Shown here: one piece after another, positions 7,955-16,797 of the stretch
How positions within the stretch are numbered: position 1 is the stretch's first letter
Layout: each line of letters opens with the position of its first letter
NCBI RefSeq assembly: GCF_002192695.1
Contig: NZ_MTLG01000125.1
Location: forward strand, 310,001-374,000
From: Achromobacter xylosoxidans
GTDB taxonomy: Bacteria; Pseudomonadota; Gammaproteobacteria; Burkholderiales; Burkholderiaceae_B
DNA: 64,000 bases
Direction: 5' to 3'
Position numbers and translations under genes: made by a program
Notes under the pieces: model-generated
Seen by the model: the letters and a program-made list of their open reading frames with translations, nothing else
What the model was told of the DNA's origin: nothing
The model's database searches: none

Positions 7955-8722
7955 TCATGGCTCGCTGAGCACATACCGTCCCGGCGTCTCGCCCGTCATC
8001 TGCCGAAAGTAGGCGATGAATGCGCTGTCGCTGGCGAAGCCGAGATCGAACGCGATCGAGGTCACGCTGCGGCCGCAGGCCAGCAGATCCACCGCGCGCA
8101 GCAGGCGCCAGAGCTGCCGCCAGGCCTGATAACTCATGCCGGTCTCGCGTTGGAATATCCGGGTGATGGTGCGCGCGCTCGCGCCGACACGTTGCGACAG
8201 GGCTTCCAGTTCGGGCGGCAGTTCCTCCAGGTCCAGGCCGGCCAGGCGGCGGTCCGTGGGTACGGGCAACAGCATGGGTTCCCGCCTTGCCGCGCGCAAT
8301 TCGTCCATGCAGACGGCCAGCAGGTTGCGCGGCGCGCCCTGGGTCCAATCGGTGTCGAAGGGTTCCAGGCTGATGCGTTCGAACACCTCGCGCAAGAGCG
8401 GGGTCATCGAAAGTATGGCGACAGCGGCCGCGGGCGCCGCGAGACGCGCGGTGTCCAGATAGATCGAGCGGTATTCGACTTCGCCGCGGATCAGGACGCG
8501 GTGCTCGGTGCCGGGCGGAATCCACGCCACGCGGATGGGAGGCAGCACGGCGATCTGCCCTGGCATTGCGAGACGGATGGAGCCCGCATGGGCAAAGAGC
8601 AGTTGGCCCCGGCCGTGGCTGTGCAGCCCGGAGTCGTGCCGTATCAGGCGCGACGCAATGCCCGTCACCGGCTGCGCCATGGTGTCGGGGTTGAACGCGT
8701 CGGTGGGTGCAAGCCTGGCCAT
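7955..8722 (-). CDS. AraC-family regulator, NimR/YeaM-like
   Basis: 255 residues. The N-terminal half is a cupin-type sensor (SGLHSHGRGQLLFA, then WIPPGTEHRV near 68-77). The C-terminal 100 residues hold two helix-turn-helix units, including GASARTITRIFQRETGMSYQ and SVTSIAFDLGFASDSAFIAYFR, the signature of the AraC/XylS family. It is divergent from the MFS efflux gene at 8815 with a 92-nt spacer. That matches the nimR-nimT arrangement of E. coli, where the regulator represses the exporter; control of the neighbour is therefore inferred. Confidence 0.85.
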   Translation of the reverse strand: MARLAPTDAFNPDTMAQPVTGIASRLIRHDSGLHSHGRGQLLFAHAGSIRLAMPGQIAVLPPIRVAWIPPGTEHRVLIRGEVEYRSIYLDTARLAAPAAAVAILSMTPLLREVFERISLEPFDTDWTQGAPRNLLAVCMDELRAARREPMLLPVPTDRRLAGLDLEELPPELEALSQRVGASARTITRIFQRETGMSYQAWRQLWRLLRAVDLLACGRSVTSIAFDLGFASDSAFIAYFRQMTGETPGRYVLSEP

Positions 8723-8814
8723 TTGTCCGGGTTCCGATATTTATTGTCTGCCGAGCTACAACGGCGATGGCGGCGTCCGGCTAAAAAACGGGCTCTCTGT
8801 TTACCGATGCCGCC

Positions 8815-9954
8815 ATGTTCCGCCGTCCACCTCTGCCGCTAGTCATTCTGCTGCTGAGTTTTCCGCAGATCGTCGAGACGATATACAGCCCCGCCTTGCC
8901 GCTGATCGCAGCGGCCTATCAGGCCGCGCCCGAGGACGCGGCGCAGACGTTGTCGCTCTGGTTCGTGGCCTTTGCCTTTGGCGTGGTGGCCTGGGGCCGC
9001 CTGTGCGATCTGTGGGGCCGCAGGCCGGCGCTGCTGGCTGGGCTGGCGCTATACGCGCTGGGCGCGGGCTGGGCGATGGCGGCGGGCGATTTCACGCAGC
9101 TGCTTGCGGCCAGGTTGATCGCCGCCTTTGGCGCGGCCGTGGGCTCCATCGTAACGCAGACAGCCCTGCGGGATAGCTATCAGAGCCTGGAGCTGGCGCG
9201 CGTCTTCTCCATGCTGGGGATGGCACTGGCCGTGAGTCCTGCGGTGGGAATGTACGCCGGGCAAGAGATCGCGGCCGCGGGCGGGGTCCGGGGCGTCTTT
9301 CTCGCGCTCGCCATGCTTGCCGTCGCGCTGCTCGGCGCCAGCGCGTGCCGCTGGCCCGAGACCCGGCCAGAACCGCGCGCGGCGCCACCCTTCTGGGCGA
9401 CGCTGCGTGCCATGCTGCAAGACCGGGAAATCTGGCGCAGCGCGGCGCTGATAGCTATCTTCAATGCCGCGATCTTCGGGTATTACCAGCTAGGTCCCTT
9501 CCTTTTTGCCAGGTTGCAGGATTCCTGGATTGGCTTCGGCGAAAGCGGCCTGGCGTTGGCCGCGGCGTCGCTATGCGGGGCGTTCCTGAACACGGCCTTG
9601 CTGAGGCGTGGATGCTGGTCTGAACGCCTGGTGCTGTTGGGCATCGTTCTGCTGGCGCTGGGCGCGACGCTGGTTGCCGCGCTTATGGAGGGGCCCGCTT
9701 TTCTCATCGGCATGGCGCTGATTTCCGCAGCCTATGCGATTGCGATTCCCAATATTCTGGCCCATGTTTTGCGCGCTTATGCCCACGCCGCAGGCACTGC
9801 CGGCGCGGTTCTTAGCCTGATCTACTACAACCTGCTGGGGGCTGCGCTGGTGCTTGGCGGACTGGGGCAAAGGCTGGATGTGTTGCTGGGCTGTTGTGCA
9901 GCGCTTGCGGCCGCAGCATATGCGACGAATCCGCGGAAAATCCAAGATCAATGA
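8815..9954 (+). CDS. Bcr/CflA-type MFS drug exporter
   Basis: 379 residues with about 12 hydrophobic segments. The motif-A region between segments 2 and 3 reads WGRLCDLWGRRPALLAG, and RDSYQSLELARVFSMLG plus a following AVSPAVG match the DHA1/Bcr group. Proton-coupled drug or metabolite efflux at the inner membrane is the family role. The divergent AraC regulator probably controls it. Substrate not predictable. Confidence 0.82.
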   Translation: MFRRPPLPLVILLLSFPQIVETIYSPALPLIAAAYQAAPEDAAQTLSLWFVAFAFGVVAWGRLCDLWGRRPALLAGLALYALGAGWAMAAGDFTQLLAARLIAAFGAAVGSIVTQTALRDSYQSLELARVFSMLGMALAVSPAVGMYAGQEIAAAGGVRGVFLALAMLAVALLGASACRWPETRPEPRAAPPFWATLRAMLQDREIWRSAALIAIFNAAIFGYYQLGPFLFARLQDSWIGFGESGLALAAASLCGAFLNTALLRRGCWSERLVLLGIVLLALGATLVAALMEGPAFLIGMALISAAYAIAIPNILAHVLRAYAHAAGTAGAVLSLIYYNLLGAALVLGGLGQRLDVLLGCCAALAAAAYATNPRKIQDQ

Positions 9955-10009
9955 CGGGATCGCTGCCAGTGGCGTCTCTGATCCCGTTCAGGCAATCGCC
10001 GTCGGGCCT

Positions 10010-10504
10010 TCAGCTCAGATGCACCGACGACGCGATTCCCTGATCGGCCATCTTCGAATACGGGCAGATCGATTCGGTCTCGTGGACCAGCGCCAGGGCC
10101 AGGTCCTTGGCGATCCCCGGCAGGGAAATCTCCAGCCGGGCCTTGATGCAGAACAGGCCGTCGAACGCTTCGCGCGCGAAGGTGGTGGTGCAGTGCACGG
10201 CGAAATCCGCGGGCAGCGGGACACGGTTCTTGAGAGCAACCAGCCTCATGGCGCCATGAAAGCATGCGGCGAACCCAGCCGCGAACAATTGCTCGGGATT
10301 GGTGCCGCCGCCGTTGCCGCCCAGTTCCTTGGGTAGCCTGAGTTCGAGTTCCAGTTCGCCGTCGTTGGAGATCGCGCGGCCCGACGATCTGCCGTGTCCG
10401 GAGGCGCCGCCGGTCACGGAGACGGTGGTTGTGTACAGGGGCAGGTCTTCTGTGCCGACATAGGGTTCCAGAAGCGAGACAGAGGGCGTGGACGGGGCTT
10501 TCAT
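10010..10504 (-). CDS. ohr: Ohr-type organic hydroperoxide reductase
   Basis: 164 residues of the Ohr/OsmC family, thiol-dependent reduction of organic hydroperoxides. The two reactive cysteines are in AACFHGAM (about residues 78-85) and ICPYSKM (about 147-153). The ELGGNGGGTNPEQLFAAG block is the Ohr signature and includes the active-site Glu. AGGAAT lies just upstream of the ATG. About 20 residues longer at the N-terminus than most Ohr proteins. No OhrR gene is adjacent; a palindrome at 10583-10595 may be its operator. Confidence 0.9.
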   Translation of the reverse strand: MKAPSTPSVSLLEPYVGTEDLPLYTTTVSVTGGASGHGRSSGRAISNDGELELELRLPKELGGNGGGTNPEQLFAAGFAACFHGAMRLVALKNRVPLPADFAVHCTTTFAREAFDGLFCIKARLEISLPGIAKDLALALVHETESICPYSKMADQGIASSVHLS

Positions 10505-10582
10505 GGGGGATTCCTCGGTGCGGATAAGCGGCGTGTTGTTTTTTCCGCGGCCACTATAGAGTTGTCCCCGTCAGGCGAAAAG

Positions 10583-10595
10583 ACAGAATTTCTGT
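10583..10595. promoter_or_regulatory. Palindrome upstream of ohr
   Basis: ACAGAA-T-TTCTGT is a perfect 13-nt dyad about 80 nt upstream of the ohr start codon. Possible operator or activator site; the regulator is unknown. Confidence 0.3.
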
Positions 10596-10778
10596 TCAGA
10601 TCGGCATCTTTTCTGATAGAGGTGACGCCAGGCTTCCTAGAGCGTGTCATGAACTTTGGAGTAGGTTGGCGGCATTTCCCAGTATCAGCCTGCCGAAGAC
10701 CACGTCGACGGAACTTGTGGCTGCGCCAAAGCCCCGCTAGCATCGGCTCAAAGCATTTCCGTTCTGCCCCCCGCATCC

Positions 10779-11444
10779 ATGATGGAAGCCACCGTGACCG
10801 AACCGACCGCCATTGAAGTTTCAGCCGAAGCCGCATCTCATAAGGGCGAATTTTTCCTGATAGACGCCAGCTTCTTGGGAAACGGCAGGGTTCCCGGCAT
10901 CGAAATCGTCAACGAAGAGAAGCTGATCGATCCGGGGATGAATGTCGTCTCGCGTCCTAATGGAATGCCGGATCAGTATCCGGAGCGTCCCCGCCTGGTT
11001 CATGTGCCGGAGAAGGGAGGAATGCCACGCGATCTGGAAGAGCTCGCTGGCATATGGATTGTGTCGGAGCCGTTGAAGCAACTGTTTGAGCAGTTGGACG
11101 CCGAGGCGTTTGCATTTGTGGCATGCGACTTCAGCCTTGCTGACGGCAGCCCCGCCCCTCGGTACTACCTAGGCAATGTGCTGCGCAGACTCGATGCCCT
11201 GGATGAAGCCTCTTCTCGCGTGAGGATCAAGCTCGACCCCAATTATCAGATCGGCGAGGACGAGAAACGTTATAGCCTCGTCGGCGGAGCCAGCTTGGTG
11301 TTCAAGCAGGATATTGTGGGAGATGCCCATATCTTCCGCCAGGATCGCATGGGAGCGCCTCCCATCTGCGACCGCGCGATGTTTGATGCATTGAGTGCGG
11401 CCAACTTTTCCGGCGTACGGCTGCGCGATGTAGCCGATATTTAG
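10779..11444 (+). CDS. Imm43-like (DUF1629) orphan immunity protein, probable
   Basis: 221 residues, no signal peptide or membrane segments. The pattern fits the DUF1629/Imm43 family: an LIDPGMNVVSRP block at about 45-56, ELAGIWIVSEPLKQLFEQLD at about 87-106, then YYLGNVLRRLDALD at about 129-142, and a late block around DAHIFRQDRM followed by ICDRAMFDALSAANFSGVRLRD. Family members are often immunity proteins of polymorphic toxin loci, but no toxin gene is next to it. Codon use is less GC-biased than in the neighbours, consistent with acquisition. It converges with the Crp-like gene; the two stop codons overlap by 4 nt. The assignment comes from motif recollection and needs a profile search. 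Confidence 0.55.
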   Translation: MMEATVTEPTAIEVSAEAASHKGEFFLIDASFLGNGRVPGIEIVNEEKLIDPGMNVVSRPNGMPDQYPERPRLVHVPEKGGMPRDLEELAGIWIVSEPLKQLFEQLDAEAFAFVACDFSLADGSPAPRYYLGNVLRRLDALDEASSRVRIKLDPNYQIGEDEKRYSLVGGASLVFKQDIVGDAHIFRQDRMGAPPICDRAMFDALSAANFSGVRLRDVADI

Positions 11445-12190
11445 GCGCCCTTGTTGACCTTGGCCAGCCTGTGCAGCTCGTCCGCATCGAGGATGGCCAG
11501 TCCGCCATAGTAGGTTTCCAGCACGCCCGCGCGGGCCAGTCTCGCAAGCGCGGCATTGCAGCGTTGCCGTGAAATGCCGCACAGGCCTGCGATTTCCTCC
11601 TGGGATACCTTCAGGCGTCCATTTGTGCCCGAATGCCGTTCCGCGTTGAGCTGCGCGGCGACGGCGCGCGCGACCGTCGTGTCGACGTCGAGCAGCACGT
11701 TGGACGTGAAGCTGCTCATCAGCCAGTCCACGCGCTGCGCCAGGTGCATCATCAGCGCCTTGGTGAATTCGATGTTGTGGTTCCAGAGGCGCTCGCAGGT
11801 CTCGCGCGGCAATATCACGATCAGGCTGGGCCTGAGCGCGACCACCTCGTATTCAAACCGTTCGCGGCGGATCATGGTGGCTTCGCCGAACCAGCTGCCG
11901 GTGCTGAATCCTGCGAGCGAAAGCGACTTGCCGTCGGCGCCGGGCGACGACCATTTCACCAGCCCCTGCACCACGCCATACCACCCGGGCGACCGATTGC
12001 CCGCGCGGAACAGGAATTCACCCGCGTCCAGCGACACGACACGCAATTCCGCGCGGATCAGGTCGCGTTCGAGCTCCGGCAGGCCCTTGTACCAAGGGAC
12101 GACGTCGAGCATCTTGTCCACCGCGCTTTGCGCGCGCCGCCGCCGTGCGTTCAAGGGTTCGTTGCCGGCGTCGGCCATCCGTTCGCGCAT
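11441..12190 (-). CDS. Crp/Fnr-family transcriptional regulator
   Basis: 249 residues from this start, chosen because AAGGAGG lies 5-6 nt upstream of the ATG at 12190; the frame is open further upstream but without such a site. The N-terminal cyclic-nucleotide-binding-like beta barrel includes ELRVVSLDAGEFLFRAGNRSPGWYGVVQGLVKW and a GSWFGEATMI block. The C-terminal winged helix has KVSQEEIAGLCGISRQRCNAALARLARAGVLE. There is no FNR-type cysteine cluster, so it is not an oxygen-sensing FeS protein. Its promoter faces that of the binding-protein/BKACE operon at 12331, which it may control. Confidence 0.85.
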   Translation of the reverse strand: MRERMADAGNEPLNARRRRAQSAVDKMLDVVPWYKGLPELERDLIRAELRVVSLDAGEFLFRAGNRSPGWYGVVQGLVKWSSPGADGKSLSLAGFSTGSWFGEATMIRRERFEYEVVALRPSLIVILPRETCERLWNHNIEFTKALMMHLAQRVDWLMSSFTSNVLLDVDTTVARAVAAQLNAERHSGTNGRLKVSQEEIAGLCGISRQRCNAALARLARAGVLETYYGGLAILDADELHRLAKVNKGA

Positions 12191-12330
12191 GTGTGCCTCC
12201 TTCGTAGCCGTTGTGATACCGCTCAGGTAAACCCTAGGGTGCTTTGTCGCCATGATGACTGTCCGCTGTCTTGGGCCGGCACCAGAATAGTCGAGGTTCC
12301 AAACGCCAAAACCCACAAGAGGAGACAAGC

Positions 12331-13554
12331 ATGTTGCCCATGCAAGGCATGATGTCCCGCGGCGCCCTGGCCTGCGGCCTGGCCGTGTCGCTGCTGCACG
12401 CCCCTGCGGCCCAGGCGCAGATTTCAGACGATGTTATTCGAATCGGCTTCATCACCGACATGTCGGGCGTGTACTCGGGGCCGGATGGTCCCGGTGGCGC
12501 CGAGGCCATCAAGATGGCGATCCAGGAGATGGGCGGCGAAATCAACGGCAAGAAGATTGAGCTGCTGACCGCCGACCACCAGAACAAGGCGGACATCGCC
12601 TCGGCCAAGGCGCGCGAATGGTTCGACCAGGCGGGTCTGGACATGCTGATCGGCGGCACCAATTCCAGCACGGCGCTGGCCATGTCCAAGGTCGCGGCCG
12701 ACAAGAAGCGGCCCATCATCGTGGTGGGCGCGGGCGCTCCGGCGCTGACCAACGAGCAGTGCACGCCTTACACCTTGAACTATGCCTACGATACCGTGGC
12801 GCAGGCGCGCGGCACCGGGGCGGCGGTGGTCAAGGCAGGCGGCAAGAGCTGGTACTTCCTGACCGCGGACTATGCCTTCGGTCATGCGCTGCAGGCGGAC
12901 ACGACCAAGGTGGTCCAGGCCGGCGGCGGCACGGTGGTGGGATCGGTCAAGCATCCGCTGTCGGCCAGCGACTTTTCTTCGTTCCTGTTGCAGGCGCAAA
13001 GCAGCAAGGCCGAGATCCTGGCCCTGGCGAACGCCGGCGCGGACGCCACCAACTCGATCAAGGCCGCCAATGAATTCGGCATCACCAAGACCATGCGCCT
13101 GGCCGGCCTGATCATGTTCATCAACGATATCCACGCCATGGGGCTGCCGGCTTCGCAAGGCATGTACCTGACGGACAGCTGGTACTGGAACGCGTCGGAC
13201 GAGACCCGCGCCTGGGCCCGCGCCTTCTTTGAAAAGCGCAAGGCGATGCCATCCTCGCTGCAGGCGGCCGACTACTCCGCGGCGCTGCAATACCTGCGCG
13301 CGGTCAAGGCCACGGGCACGGATGACGCCGACCGCGTGCTGGCCTATCTGCGCGAAAACAAGCTGAACGACGTCTATATCAAGAACGGCGTGGTCCGGCC
13401 GGACGGGCGTGTCGTGCACGACATGTACTTGCTGCAGGTCAAGACGCCGGAACAGTCCAAGGAACCCTGGGACTACTTCAACGTCGTGCAGACCATCGAC
13501 GGCAACCAGGCCTTCACCACCAAGGAAGAGAGCCGCTGCGCGCTCTGGAAGTGA
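12331..13554 (+). CDS. Branched-chain-amino-acid-type ABC substrate-binding protein
   Basis: 407 residues. Start chosen at 12331, preceded by GAGGAG (12319-12324). Signal peptide MLPMQGMMSRGALACGLAVS and onward, cleaved near AQA. The mature part begins ISDDVIRIGFITDMSGVYSG, the type 1 periplasmic binding fold (LivJ/Peripla_BP_6), with LLTADHQNKADIASAKAREW and DMLIGGTNS matching the family. No permease or ATPase genes of the transporter are nearby, so it must work with components encoded elsewhere or as a sensor. It lies at the head of an operon with BKACE and SDR enzymes, which suggests its ligand is their substrate. Confidence 0.85.
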   Translation: MLPMQGMMSRGALACGLAVSLLHAPAAQAQISDDVIRIGFITDMSGVYSGPDGPGGAEAIKMAIQEMGGEINGKKIELLTADHQNKADIASAKAREWFDQAGLDMLIGGTNSSTALAMSKVAADKKRPIIVVGAGAPALTNEQCTPYTLNYAYDTVAQARGTGAAVVKAGGKSWYFLTADYAFGHALQADTTKVVQAGGGTVVGSVKHPLSASDFSSFLLQAQSSKAEILALANAGADATNSIKAANEFGITKTMRLAGLIMFINDIHAMGLPASQGMYLTDSWYWNASDETRAWARAFFEKRKAMPSSLQAADYSAALQYLRAVKATGTDDADRVLAYLRENKLNDVYIKNGVVRPDGRVVHDMYLLQVKTPEQSKEPWDYFNVVQTIDGNQAFTTKEESRCALWK

Positions 13555-13559
13555 ACCTC

Positions 13560-14474
13560 ATGAGCAAACGTAAAGTCATCGTGACCATCGCCCCGACCGG
13601 GGGCATGGCATTCAAAAGCCAGAACCCGCACCTGCCCACGCAGCCGCTGGAAATCGCGGAAGACGTGTACCGCTGCTATAACGCAGGCGCCAGCGTGGTG
13701 GCGCTGCATGCGCGCCGTCCCGACGACCAGGCGACCTGCGACGCGTCGGTGTACCGGCAGATGAACCGGCTCATCCGCGACCGCTGCGACATCGTGCTGA
13801 ACAACTCCACCGGCGGCGGCGTGCATGGCGACATGGTCAAGGAAACCTCTCCGGGAACGTGGGAGATCCTGTGGGAAGAACGGCTCAAGGGCATGGACGC
13901 CGGCGCCGAGATGTGCACGCTGGACGCCACGACCTTGAACCTCGCGTTCGGCGATCGCGAATACCTGATGAACACGCCGCTCACCAAGGCCCGCGAACTG
14001 GCCGCCGGCATGCAGGCGCGCGGCATCAAGCCAGAATGGGAGGTCTTCAGCCCCACTCACATCCTGCAGGACGCCACGACGCTGATCGAGGAAGGACTGG
14101 ACGAAGGGCCGCATTTCATCAATCTGGTCATGAACGTGCACCGCAACTTCCAGAATGCCATGCCGTTCTCGGTGCGGCATTTGCAGATGATGGTGGATTT
14201 GCTGCCCAGGAACAGCATCTTCTGCGTCAGCGGCATCGGTCCCGCGCAGCTGGAGGCCAACATCGCAGCCCTGCTGCTGGGCGGCCATGCACGGGTCGGC
14301 CTGGAGGACAACCTGTACTACCGCCACGGCGAACTGGCCACCAACGTCCAGCTGACCGAGCGCGTCGTGCGCGTCATCCGCGAAATGGACATGGAGCCCG
14401 CCACGCCGGCGGAGGCGCGCGAGATCCTGGGCCTGCCCCTCAAAAGCGGCATCCGGCCCGAGTTCGCAATCTGA
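13560..14474 (+). CDS. BKACE (DUF849) beta-keto acid cleavage enzyme
   Basis: 304 residues starting MSKRKVIVTIAPTGG. BKACE enzymes condense a beta-keto acid with acetyl-CoA and cleave it to acetoacetate plus a new CoA ester. Visible family motifs: the GASVVALHARRPDD block with the zinc-binding His, VLNNSTGGG, EMCTLDATTLNLAF, PEWEVFSPTHI, and GGHARVGLEDNLYY with the second metal region. A GTG at 13551 would overlap the upstream stop, but ATG 13560 has GGAAG at a better distance. It is immediately downstream of the binding protein and 12 nt before the SDR gene. The substrate could be dehydrocarnitine or another beta-keto acid; unknown. Confidence 0.88.
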   Translation: MSKRKVIVTIAPTGGMAFKSQNPHLPTQPLEIAEDVYRCYNAGASVVALHARRPDDQATCDASVYRQMNRLIRDRCDIVLNNSTGGGVHGDMVKETSPGTWEILWEERLKGMDAGAEMCTLDATTLNLAFGDREYLMNTPLTKARELAAGMQARGIKPEWEVFSPTHILQDATTLIEEGLDEGPHFINLVMNVHRNFQNAMPFSVRHLQMMVDLLPRNSIFCVSGIGPAQLEANIAALLLGGHARVGLEDNLYYRHGELATNVQLTERVVRVIREMDMEPATPAEAREILGLPLKSGIRPEFAI

Positions 14475-14486
14475 CGAGGAAACGCC

Positions 14487-15263
14487 ATGAGCCATTCACT
14501 GCAAGGAAAGCGCGTCCTCGTCACTGCGGGCGCGCAAGGCATAGGCCTGGCGATCGCGCGCACGTTTCTGGAGGCGGGCGCCGAGGTGCACGTTTGCGAC
14601 GTGGACGAAGCGGCGTGCAAGGCCGCCGCCGCCGCGCATCCGAGCCTGGGCGTCAGCGTGACGGACGTGTCCAGCGAGGCGCAAGTCCAGGCCATGTTCG
14701 GCGAGCTGGCGCGGAAATGGAGCAAGCTCGACGCCCTGGTCAACAACGCGGGCGTGGCCGGTCCGACCAATCGGCTGGAAGAGACTACGCTCGACGCGTG
14801 GCAGCGCACGCTGGATGTCAACCTGACAGGGACCTTCCTGTGCGCGCGCAGCGCGGTGCCGTTGCTGCGCGCGGCAGGCGGCGGATCCATCGTCAATATC
14901 TCGTCGGTGGCGGGCCGCCTGGGCTTCTCGTTGCGCTCGCCCTATAGTGCCAGCAAGTTCGGGCTGGCTGGCCTGACGCAGACCTGGGCGATGGAATTGG
15001 GGCCGTCGAATATCCGTGTCAATTCCGTGCTGCCGGGCGTGGTGTCGGGCGACCGCGTCGAACGGGTCATTGCTGCCCGCGCCGCGGCCGGCGGCGTGAG
15101 CCACGAGGCGATGCGCGAGCAGCTTGTGGACAAGGTGTCGTTGCGCCGCATGACCAGCCCGCAGGACGTGGCCAATCAGGTCGCTTTCCTGTGTTCGGAC
15201 GAAGGCGCCATCATCAGCGGCCAGAGCATTTCCGTCTGCGGCAACGTCGAGTATCTGGGCTGA
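14487..15263 (+). CDS. SDR-family dehydrogenase
   Basis: 258 residues, classical short-chain dehydrogenase/reductase. The cofactor motif is TAGAQGIG at 13-20, followed by an acidic VCDVDE (NAD preference likely), NNAGVAG at about 87-93, the catalytic Ser in NISSVAG and the Tyr/Lys pair in YSASKFG. The C-terminal segment GQSISVCGN is usual for 3-hydroxyacyl or polyol dehydrogenases. In this operon the plausible job is oxidation of a beta-hydroxy acid to the beta-keto acid cleaved by BKACE. Inference only. Confidence 0.85.
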   Translation: MSHSLQGKRVLVTAGAQGIGLAIARTFLEAGAEVHVCDVDEAACKAAAAAHPSLGVSVTDVSSEAQVQAMFGELARKWSKLDALVNNAGVAGPTNRLEETTLDAWQRTLDVNLTGTFLCARSAVPLLRAAGGGSIVNISSVAGRLGFSLRSPYSASKFGLAGLTQTWAMELGPSNIRVNSVLPGVVSGDRVERVIAARAAAGGVSHEAMREQLVDKVSLRRMTSPQDVANQVAFLCSDEGAIISGQSISVCGNVEYLG

Positions 15264-15268
15264 GCCGC

Positions 15269-15297
15269 CGATCGCGCCATGGCCGTTGGCGCGATCG
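15269..15297. terminator. Stem-loop between convergent genes
   Basis: Perfect 11-nt stem CGATCGCGCCA / TGGCGCGATCG with a 7-nt loop, placed between the SDR stop and the stop of the opposing DUF1254 gene. No T tract, so termination efficiency is uncertain; it may serve both strands. Confidence 0.5.
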
Positions 15298-15310
15298 AAG
15301 TCTTGCCGCG

Positions 15311-16759
15311 CTATTGGCCGCTGCGCTGGAAGTCGCCCGGCTTCCAGCTCTTGTCGAAAGCAGCTGCTTCGGGGCCGTAGATGCGGATGTAGGCGAACCA
15401 GCCCTGGCCGGGATGGGTCTTGATCCAGCGGTTTTCCTGGCCCGCCGGAGCCTTGGGACCGAAGTAGAGCGTAAGCGGCTTGCTCTGGTCCACGTCCTTG
15501 AGTTCAAACAGCGAGCGCAGCGCGGCCTTGTCCTGGTCGGTTTGCACCTGTGAACGGGTCTTGCTGTCGTACACCGTGACCGACCAGAACAGCTTGCCTG
15601 GCACTGGCTGCGGCACGCTGAGCGTGTACTGCTTGCCGCCGTCCAGATAGGCGCCCTGCGCGTCGCGTGCGCCCAGCCAATAGAGCGAGCCGGCGCCAGG
15701 GTCGCGGCGGAACATGGCGGGTGAAGTCACGATGGCCTGCGCGAACCAGCGGTCGCGCGCGTCCAGGTCTACGCCGGCGGGGGTTTCGAACTGCGCGCTG
15801 CCGGGTACGAGACCTACCCATTCCCAATGGCGATCCGGCCATGCCTTGCGGTCTGGCCGCTCGCTGTCGAAGGCGGCTACCAGCATCTGGTCCCGGCCCA
15901 GGCGCGCGGCCTGGGTCAGCGTTTCCTTGAGCTTCGCATCCGGCTTGAACGGTTTGCCCTTCTCTATGCCCAGCTCGGCCAGCAAGCCGTACATCGGGCG
16001 CGCGGCGGCTGCGACGGGTTCTTCCTGTATGACCTTGTTCAGCACTTCCCAGAAGCGGAAGTTGTCTTCCCATTTTAGCGAGGAGCTGTCCATGGCCAGG
16101 CGGCTGGTGTCGACTGGTGTCAGCGGCTGGCCCGCTGCGCCTTGTTCTGACCAGGGATGGATCTTGACCGCGCGCAAGGCGTCGAGCGCCTTGGGCAGAT
16201 CGCCGCCGACCGGTAGGGCACGCAGCGCGAGCAGGTTCTTCAAGGACGGAGAACGGCCCACGTAGTAGCCGTCGGGCACCTTGCCTTCGTATCCAGGCGG
16301 CAGCACCAGATGCTTGCCCCCCTTGCCGGCGTCAGGCCCGGGCAGGCCCAGGTCCTGCACCCAGCCTTGGTTGTGGTCGTCGACCAGGCCGATGAATGGG
16401 CCGGGCGGCAGGTCGATGACCATGGGTCCCTGGCTCAGGTCAAGGACGGCCGAACCGTAGGGCGTGTCGGAGTTGAGGGTGAAGCCGACCTGGCGCGGCC
16501 CCGTCGCGGCGATGCCCCACTGCTTGCCGTCTTCGATGCCGACGGAGCGGTTGCCGTTGAAAATGCCCTCCACGGAAACGGTGGGATACCAATACCGATA
16601 GGCGATCAAGGCGCGCTGCAGCGTCTGGTCGCTGCGCACCTGCTGCGAGGTCTGCGGCGTGGGATAGCCGCGTTCGAAGCGATAGGGCGCGGCATCCTTG
16701 GCATATGCGGCGCCGGCGCAAGCCAGCGCCAGCATGGCGGTCAGGGTACGGTTCATCAT
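15311..16759 (-). CDS. DUF1254/DUF1214 periplasmic protein
   Basis: 482 residues from the ATG at 16759, preceded by GGAG at 11-nt spacing. Signal peptide MMNRTLTAMLALACAGAAYA. The DUF1254 part includes a TPYGSAVLDLSQGPMVIDLPPG block; the C-terminal DUF1214 part includes YTLSVPQPVPGKLFWSVTVYD and PLTLYFGPKAPAGQENRWI and the GWFAYIRIYGPE ending. The biochemical role of the family is not established. It starts 38 nt after the antiporter gene on the same strand and may be co-transcribed with it. Confidence 0.85.
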   Translation of the reverse strand: MMNRTLTAMLALACAGAAYAKDAAPYRFERGYPTPQTSQQVRSDQTLQRALIAYRYWYPTVSVEGIFNGNRSVGIEDGKQWGIAATGPRQVGFTLNSDTPYGSAVLDLSQGPMVIDLPPGPFIGLVDDHNQGWVQDLGLPGPDAGKGGKHLVLPPGYEGKVPDGYYVGRSPSLKNLLALRALPVGGDLPKALDALRAVKIHPWSEQGAAGQPLTPVDTSRLAMDSSSLKWEDNFRFWEVLNKVIQEEPVAAAARPMYGLLAELGIEKGKPFKPDAKLKETLTQAARLGRDQMLVAAFDSERPDRKAWPDRHWEWVGLVPGSAQFETPAGVDLDARDRWFAQAIVTSPAMFRRDPGAGSLYWLGARDAQGAYLDGGKQYTLSVPQPVPGKLFWSVTVYDSKTRSQVQTDQDKAALRSLFELKDVDQSKPLTLYFGPKAPAGQENRWIKTHPGQGWFAYIRIYGPEAAAFDKSWKPGDFQRSGQ

Positions 16760-16797
16760 GGTGTTGCAGTCTCCAGGCAGGGGGGAGGAAGCGGGAA

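Noticed and set aside
10620-10778. Possible insertion-sequence remnant upstream of the Imm43-like gene
   Set aside because: The segment has no open transposase frame, and I could not identify paired terminal repeats or a target duplication.
12271-12330. Upstream start for the binding protein (MGRHQNSRG...)
   Set aside because: It would place charged residues before the signal peptide; GAGGAG is correctly placed for the ATG at 12331.
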